Assembly: GCA_946618395.1 (NCBI GenBank)
Contig: CAMOLD010000042.1
Location: 1-9,956 of the forward strand
Length of the DNA: 9,956 nt
Reading direction: 5' to 3'
Source of the DNA: an uncultured Clostridia bacterium
GTDB taxonomy: Bacteria > Bacillota > Clostridia > Oscillospirales > CAG-272
The notes under the pieces were generated by a model that worked only from the letters and a program-made list of their open reading frames with translations, was not told where the DNA came from and searched no databases. Positions 5,885 through 9,956 of this stretch are shown piece by piece. The position numbers were made by a program, and so were the translations under genes. Every line of letters starts with the position of its first letter. Within the stretch, counting starts at the first letter, position 1.

Positions 5885-8860
5885 ATGTTAAACCTCAATC
5901 ATATCATTAAGGAATACAAAACAGGAGATCAGGTGGTTCGCGCACTGGACGACGTTTCCATCCGTTTCCGCCAGCAGGAATTCGTCTCGGTTCTTGGACC
6001 CTCCGGTTGCGGAAAGACGACGCTACTCAACATCATCGGCGGTTTGGACCAATATACCAGCGGCGATTTGATGATTAACGGCGTTTCCACCAAGCAATAT
6101 AAGGAAAAGGACTGGGACACCTACCGCAACCATTCCATCGGGTTCGTTTTTCAGAACTATAATCTGATCCCCCACCAAACGGTGCTTGCCAACGTGGAGC
6201 TTGCGCTGACGCTTTCGGGCGTTTCGCGCGCCGAGCGCCGCGAACGGGCGGTCAATGCCCTGAAACAAGTGGGCTTGGAAGACCAGATGCAGAAAAAGCC
6301 CAATCAGATGTCCGGCGGACAGATGCAGCGCGTTGCCATTGCGCGCGCTTTGGTCAACGACCCCGAAATTCTGCTTGCCGACGAGCCCACCGGCGCTTTG
6401 GACACTCAAACCAGTATTCAGATTATGGAGATTTTGAAAGAGATTTCCAAATCCAAGCTGATTATTATGGTGACGCACAACCCCGAGCTGGCAGAGCAAT
6501 ATTCCACGCGCATCGTCCGCCTTTTGGACGGGCAGATTGTTGGCGACACCGCGCCTCTGCCCCCGGAAGAAGCGGAAACCGCCGCTCCGGTTTCCACCGA
6601 GGAAACGCCGGAAAAGAAAACGGAAAAGAAAAAGAAGAAAGGCAAGCGTTCCATGTCCTTCTGGACGGCGCTTTCCCTCTCCTTTACCAATATGATGACC
6701 AAAAAAGGCCGCACGTTTATGACCTCGTTTGCCGGCTCCATCGGCATTATCGGTATTGCGCTGATTCTTTCGGTCTCCTCCGGCGTAAACAACTATATCA
6801 AATTTGTCCAGCGCGATACGCTGGCAAGTTATCCGATCCAACTGGAAGAGGAAAGCACCGACCTCTCCTCCCTTGTCACATCGCTGATGGGGACGCGCGA
6901 TGATTCTTCGCAAGTAAAGCATGAAGACGGCTATGTTTACGAAAGCAGCGTGATTCGGGACCTGATGAACTCGGTCAACAGTTTAGAGGTCACCTACAAT
7001 GATTTGGGATCCTTCAAAAAATATATGGAAGAAAATTCCGAAAAATTCTCTCCTTATATCAGCGCAACGCAATATAACTATGATTTCAGCTGGCGCATTC
7101 TGACGACCGATATTGAAGGGAATGTCATCAAATCGGAAACCAAAGAGCTCTTCAATTCCATCATGGGTAGCAACAAGCTCAGCGAATCGGTTTTGGGCTC
7201 CAACTACCGTGTTTGGCAGGAAATGTTTAGCGGAACGAACGACAAACTGATCAACGACCTGATTTATGAAGAATATGACCTGATTGACGGCGAATGGCCG
7301 ACCAATTACAACGAGATTTTATTGGTGGTGGATAAGAATAACACCATTAGCGATCTTTCTTTGTATGCGCTCGGTTTGCGCACCGAAAAAGAGATTAAAG
7401 ACGCGGTTGACGCCTATAATCACGGAAAAGTGATTGAATCAATTGAAACGCGTCAATACACCTATCAGGATATTTACGATTTGAATTTCAAGCTCTATCT
7501 TGCCGCGGAATGCTATTACGAGAAGGATGGCACTTATGTTGACGGAAGTGCGGATGCAGACTATAGAAAACTGCTGTATAATTCCGAAAGCAGCGGCATT
7601 CCTTTGCGCGTTACCGGTATCATACGCCCCAAAGAGGAAGCAACGTCCACCGTTCTTTCCGGAACGCTTGCCTATACCGCGGCGCTGACCAATTCTGTCA
7701 TGGAAAAAACTGCAAGTAACACCTTGCTTCAAGCGCAGATTGATAATACCGAAATTGATATTCTTTCCGGGCTTCCCTTCAGAACCGGTGATGAACCGAC
7801 AACCGAAGAAAAAATTGCAATTGCAAAAAAATATGAGGAAGACTTGCCCACAAGCGAGCGCGTGAAACTGCGCAAACGCATTTACTCAATTCCTACAGAC
7901 GAAGAAATTACAGCGGCAATCAACCAGATGATTGACGCCGCCGCGCTGGATTCCGAGGCCTTTGAAGCAAAGATCAAACAAATTCTTCAGGAGAGCGGGT
8001 TACCCGTTTCGGCAATTGATTTCAGCGCTTACGATTTGACAGACCCGAATACTCTTGCGCAACTGAAATCGATTCTTTCTTCTCTCGATGGTCTCAAAAA
8101 GGATATGCGTGAAGAGCTGATTAACGCTGCAATGGACAATTTTAACGAAACCGGAGATGAAGAAATTATTGGCTGGCTGCTTTCCGATGAACAATATTTG
8201 GAAATATATGAGGAAATGCCCGCTTCTTATTCCAGTTCCTCCTATGAAAAAAATCTAAAACGGCTGGGCTATGTGGATGCAAACAAACCAAAGTCCATTT
8301 TCATCTACGCAAGCACCTTTGAAAACAAGGATCAGATTGCAAAACTGATTGAGGAATACAACAACTCACTTTCCAAGGACGAGAAAAATAAAAAGATCGA
8401 ATACACCGATTACGCTGCCCTGCTGATGTCCTCCATTACCACCATCGTCAACGCCATTACTTATGTTCTCGTTGCGTTTGTGGCAATCTCGCTGGTCGTT
8501 TCCTCCATTATGATTGGTATCATCACCTATATCTCGGTTTTGGAGCGCACCAAAGAGATTGGCATTCTGCGCGCCATCGGTGCTTCGCGCCGGGATGTTG
8601 GGCGCGTATTCAACGCCGAAACGCTGATCATCGGCTTTGTTGCCGGCACCATCGGCATTGTCATTTCGGTTCTGTTGGATCAAATTATCAATATCATTCT
8701 CTACCGGCTGACCGAGATTTCCAATTTGAAAGCCGTTTTGCCGGTTGGCGCGGCATTCATTCTGATTGCCATCAGCATGGTGCTGACCTTTGTTGCCGGA
8801 CTGGTTCCGGCAGGATTCGCCTCCCGCAAGAACCCTGTGGAAGCTTTGCGTAGCGAATAA
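5885..8860 (+). CDS. MacB-type ABC transporter, fused ATPase and FtsX-like permease
   Basis: The 991-residue protein joins an N-terminal ATPase to a MacB/FtsX-type permease. The ATPase has Walker A GPSGCGKTT (38-46), signature MSGGQ (142-146), Walker B LLADE (D166, E167) and H-loop H198, all canonical and of the LolD/MacB class. A Glu/Pro-rich linker with a lysine cluster (KKTEKKKKKGKR, 244-255) leads to membrane helix 1 (about 283-303). The extracytoplasmic domain of about 555 residues follows, then helices 2-4 (about 859-883, 913-940, 952-976). ERTKEIGILRAIGAS (887-901) is the conserved coupling segment, and the tail SRKNPVEALRSE is typical. MacB relatives do not carry substrate through the membrane. 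They transmit ATP-driven motion to the outside face. E. coli MacB has about 650 residues, so the ectodomain here is much larger. It follows the exporter pair by 25 bases with GGGAGG (5875-5880) and no terminator between. No MacA-like partner is present. The substrate is unknown. Confidence 0.9.
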   Translation: MLNLNHIIKEYKTGDQVVRALDDVSIRFRQQEFVSVLGPSGCGKTTLLNIIGGLDQYTSGDLMINGVSTKQYKEKDWDTYRNHSIGFVFQNYNLIPHQTVLANVELALTLSGVSRAERRERAVNALKQVGLEDQMQKKPNQMSGGQMQRVAIARALVNDPEILLADEPTGALDTQTSIQIMEILKEISKSKLIIMVTHNPELAEQYSTRIVRLLDGQIVGDTAPLPPEEAETAAPVSTEETPEKKTEKKKKKGKRSMSFWTALSLSFTNMMTKKGRTFMTSFAGSIGIIGIALILSVSSGVNNYIKFVQRDTLASYPIQLEEESTDLSSLVTSLMGTRDDSSQVKHEDGYVYESSVIRDLMNSVNSLEVTYNDLGSFKKYMEENSEKFSPYISATQYNYDFSWRILTTDIEGNVIKSETKELFNSIMGSNKLSESVLGSNYRVWQEMFSGTNDKLINDLIYEEYDLIDGEWPTNYNEILLVVDKNNTISDLSLYALGLRTEKEIKDAVDAYNHGKVIESIETRQYTYQDIYDLNFKLYLAAECYYEKDGTYVDGSADADYRKLLYNSESSGIPLRVTGIIRPKEEATSTVLSGTLAYTAALTNSVMEKTASNTLLQAQIDNTEIDILSGLPFRTGDEPTTEEKIAIAKKYEEDLPTSERVKLRKRIYSIPTDEEITAAINQMIDAAALDSEAFEAKIKQILQESGLPVSAIDFSAYDLTDPNTLAQLKSILSSLDGLKKDMREELINAAMDNFNETGDEEIIGWLLSDEQYLEIYEEMPASYSSSSYEKNLKRLGYVDANKPKSIFIYASTFENKDQIAKLIEEYNNSLSKDEKNKKIEYTDYAALLMSSITTIVNAITYVLVAFVAISLVVSSIMIGIITYISVLERTKEIGILRAIGASRRDVGRVFNAETLIIGFVAGTIGIVISVLLDQIINIILYRLTEISNLKAVLPVGAAFILIAISMVLTFVAGLVPAGFASRKNPVEALRSE

Positions 8861-8870
8861 ACAAAACAAC

Positions 8871-8912
8871 AAAAAACCGCGGGTTACCAAGTTTGGTAAC
8901 CCGCGGTTTTTT
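8871..8912. terminator. bidirectional intrinsic terminator between convergent operons
   Basis: The arms 8871-8890 and 8893-8912 are perfect 20-base complements separated by GT. They contain a GC-rich core (ACCGCGGGTTACC) and six A at one end matched by six T at the other. Both RNA strands therefore give a hairpin followed by U's. It lies 10 bases after the MacB-type gene and 10 bases after the rpmA stop, so it serves both operons. Confidence 0.93.
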
Positions 8913-8922
8913 CAATTTAAAA

Positions 8923-9201
8923 TCAGTCGGCGTAAACGCTGACCTTCTTTTGATCTTTGCTGTAATGCTCGAATTTGACCTTACCGTCAATCAAAGCATA
9001 AAGCGTGTAGTCTGTGCCGCAACCAACGTTCTCGCCTGCTTTGATTGCGGAGCCGCGCTGACGAACGATGATGTTGCCGGCAAGAACAGCCTGACCGTCA
9101 GACTTTTTGACGCCCAGACGTTTGGACTCGCTATCGCGTCCGTTCTTGGTGGAACCAACGCCCTTTTTATGAGCAAAGAATTGCAAACTGAGTTTCAACA
9201 T
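8923..9201 (-). CDS. rpmA: 50S ribosomal protein L27, with Prp-cleaved N-terminal extension
   Basis: L27 is a large-subunit protein whose N-terminus reaches the peptidyl transferase centre and helps tRNA positioning. The 92-residue product starts MLKLSLQFFAHKKGVGSTKN. In Firmicutes the first nine residues are removed by the protease Prp after the FF pair, exposing AHKKG as the mature N-terminus. GRDSESKRLGVK, GNIIVRQRG and the GxNVGCGTDYTLYA segment are standard L27. The ATG at 9201-9199 follows AAAAAGGAGG (9220-9211) by 9 bases. It is the last gene of rplU-prp-rpmA, 33 bases after prp, and ends at the shared terminator. Confidence 0.97.
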   Translation of the reverse strand: MLKLSLQFFAHKKGVGSTKNGRDSESKRLGVKKSDGQAVLAGNIIVRQRGSAIKAGENVGCGTDYTLYALIDGKVKFEHYSKDQKKVSVYAD

Positions 9202-9234
9202 TCTTCATTTCCTCCTTTTTGTTGTGCAATCGGA

Positions 9235-9597
9235 TCAATCCTCCCAGGGGTGATCCTCAACCGAAACATCCAGATAGTCGCCGTATTCTTCCAACATATC
9301 GCCAAGCTGGCAATAATACCCCATGAAAATGCCAGAAACGGCATAGCGTTTGTAATCGTCCGATTCAAACTCCGGCAACGCCGCTTTGCAACGCACCGTA
9401 ATTTCGGTATTGCCCTCGTTGATTTGATAATCCACCGAAGAAGCAAACGCAACCTCAATGGTGTTGACCAAAAACATGGTCATGGAAGAAAGCGCCGCGC
9501 AAAGGATATCGTCCCCTGCCTCGCCAAATCCGGTATGTCCCTGCTCGCGGAATCCGTAAAAAATTCCGTCGTTTCTGTAAAACACGATTTTTGTCAT
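9235..9597 (-). CDS. prp: ribosomal-processing cysteine protease Prp (YsxB family)
   Basis: Prp is an essential cysteine protease in Firmicutes such as Staphylococcus aureus, where it trims the N-terminal extension from L27. The 120-residue product has the family signature GHTGFGEAGDDILCAALS, with the catalytic His at residue 21 and Cys at residue 33. The 12-residue spacing equals that of the S. aureus enzyme. The rest of the short alpha/beta protein (for example AALPEFESDDYKRYAVSG) fits the family. It sits between rplU and rpmA, next to its own substrate gene. The start at 9597 has only a weak AGG-type ribosome binding site, much poorer than those of its neighbours, which fits an enzyme needed in smaller amounts than ribosomal proteins. 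Confidence 0.95.
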   Translation of the reverse strand: MTKIVFYRNDGIFYGFREQGHTGFGEAGDDILCAALSSMTMFLVNTIEVAFASSVDYQINEGNTEITVRCKAALPEFESDDYKRYAVSGIFMGYYCQLGDMLEEYGDYLDVSVEDHPWED

Positions 9598-9606
9598 GTC
9601 TTTTGC

Positions 9607-9628
9607 CTGATTTCCAAATGGGAATCAG
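9607..9628 (-). promoter_or_regulatory. inverted repeat over the rplU stop and upstream of prp
   Basis: In the mRNA, CTGATTCCC and GGAAATCAG flank an AUUU loop: six base pairs, one C-A mismatch and two more pairs. The stem includes the rplU stop codon, and its last bases overlap the weak AGG-type site before prp (ATG at 9597). It could dampen prp translation until ribosomes finishing rplU open it. It is too weak, and lacks a U-run, to be a terminator. Confidence 0.35.
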
Positions 9629-9936
9629 CCCTCGATCTTCAAGATCTGAACTTTGGTGAACGGCTGACGATGGCCGATCTTTTTCTTCTCGTTCTTCTTG
9701 GACTTATACTTGAAGACAACGATCTTTTTGCCCTTGCCGTTTTTGAGCACTTTGGCAGTTACTTTTGCGCCTTCCAGGGTGGGTGCGCCAACCTTGAAGC
9801 CATCATCGCCCGAAATTGCCAGAACGCTATCGAAAGCGATTTCTGCGCCCTCTTCGGCATTCAGCTTTTCAACGAAGATGATGTCCTGCTCGGTTACCTT
9901 ATACTGCTTTCCGCCGGTTTCAATCACTGCAAACAC
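9625..9936 (-). CDS. rplU: 50S ribosomal protein L21
   Basis: L21 is an early-binding protein of the large ribosomal subunit that contacts 23S rRNA. The chosen GTG start (9936-9934) yields 103 residues beginning MFAVIETGGKQYKV, exactly the conserved L21 N-terminus, and GAGAGGTG lies 6 bases upstream. A GTG at 9945 would add three residues (MLF), but the ribosome binding site would then overlap the start. The C-terminal KYKSKKNEKKKIGHRQPFT and VQILKIEG are also typical. It is the first gene of rplU-prp-rpmA, 27 bases ahead of prp. The promoter and any autoregulatory L21 leader would lie past the right edge. Confidence 0.96.
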   Translation of the reverse strand: MFAVIETGGKQYKVTEQDIIFVEKLNAEEGAEIAFDSVLAISGDDGFKVGAPTLEGAKVTAKVLKNGKGKKIVVFKYKSKKNEKKKIGHRQPFTKVQILKIEG

Positions 9937-9956
9937 GAAAAGCACCTCTCTTTCTT

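Noticed and set aside
6602..6649. A-rich tract in the MacB-type gene as a programmed frameshift or disruption
   Set aside because: The frame continues unbroken from ATPase to permease, and the tract simply encodes a lysine-rich linker. No out-of-frame stop product makes sense.
9195..9458. Alternative minus-strand frame of 87 codons overlapping prp and rpmA
   Set aside because: It overlaps prp, whose catalytic motif is clear, and its product has no recognisable features.
1..9956. Mobile elements, CRISPR arrays, tRNA or rRNA genes
   Set aside because: I saw no transposase, regular repeat-spacer pattern, tRNA cloverleaf or rRNA sequence on either strand.

Overview
The window looks like chromosomal DNA of a Gram-positive bacterium, most likely a Clostridia-type Firmicute of roughly 50% GC. 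The best evidence is the rplU-prp-rpmA cluster, in which ribosomal protein L27 carries the N-terminal extension (MLKLSLQFF|AHKKG) that the cysteine protease Prp removes. That arrangement is typical of Firmicutes and some related phyla. Strong AAGGAGG-type ribosome binding sites and a TIGR04086/YrzE-like membrane gene beside yajC agree with this. No species can be named from the sequence alone.

Layout from left to right. (1) 1-1156, minus strand: a translation-support pair, rimM then trmD, with a 4-base ATGA overlap. trmD runs off the left edge. The pair has its own sigma-A-like promoter at 1194-1222. (2) 1313-1757, plus strand: yajC, a SecDF-YajC translocase accessory, with its own promoter and an intrinsic terminator. 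A small four-helix membrane gene (1773-2216) begins right after this terminator and ends at a second terminator. (3) 2272-8912, plus strand: a three-gene ABC transporter operon. The first two genes overlap by 4 bases and encode the two half-transporters of an asymmetric heterodimeric exporter (TM287/288, LmrCD, BmrCD type). One nucleotide-binding site is degenerate and one is canonical. The third gene encodes a 991-residue MacB-type ATPase-permease fusion with a very large extracytoplasmic domain. The operon ends at a 20-bp perfect inverted repeat that also serves the converging ribosomal operon. (4) 8923-9936, minus strand: rplU (L21), prp and rpmA (L27) in transcription order. Their promoter and any L21 leader lie beyond the right edge.

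The left and right parts are housekeeping (ribosome maturation, tRNA modification, protein export). The centre is an efflux or cell-envelope transport module of about 6.5 kb. The two exporter halves should form one heterodimer. The MacB-type protein should dimerise with itself and act on extracytoplasmic substrates by mechanotransmission. No substrate, regulator or two-component system is encoded in the window, so the cargo cannot be deduced. I found no mobile element, CRISPR array, tRNA or rRNA. I also found no clearly undescribed system. The points most worth a second look are the terminator placed against a ribosome binding site at 1702-1765, the oversized MacB ectodomain, and a tandem repeat in the exporter promoter.
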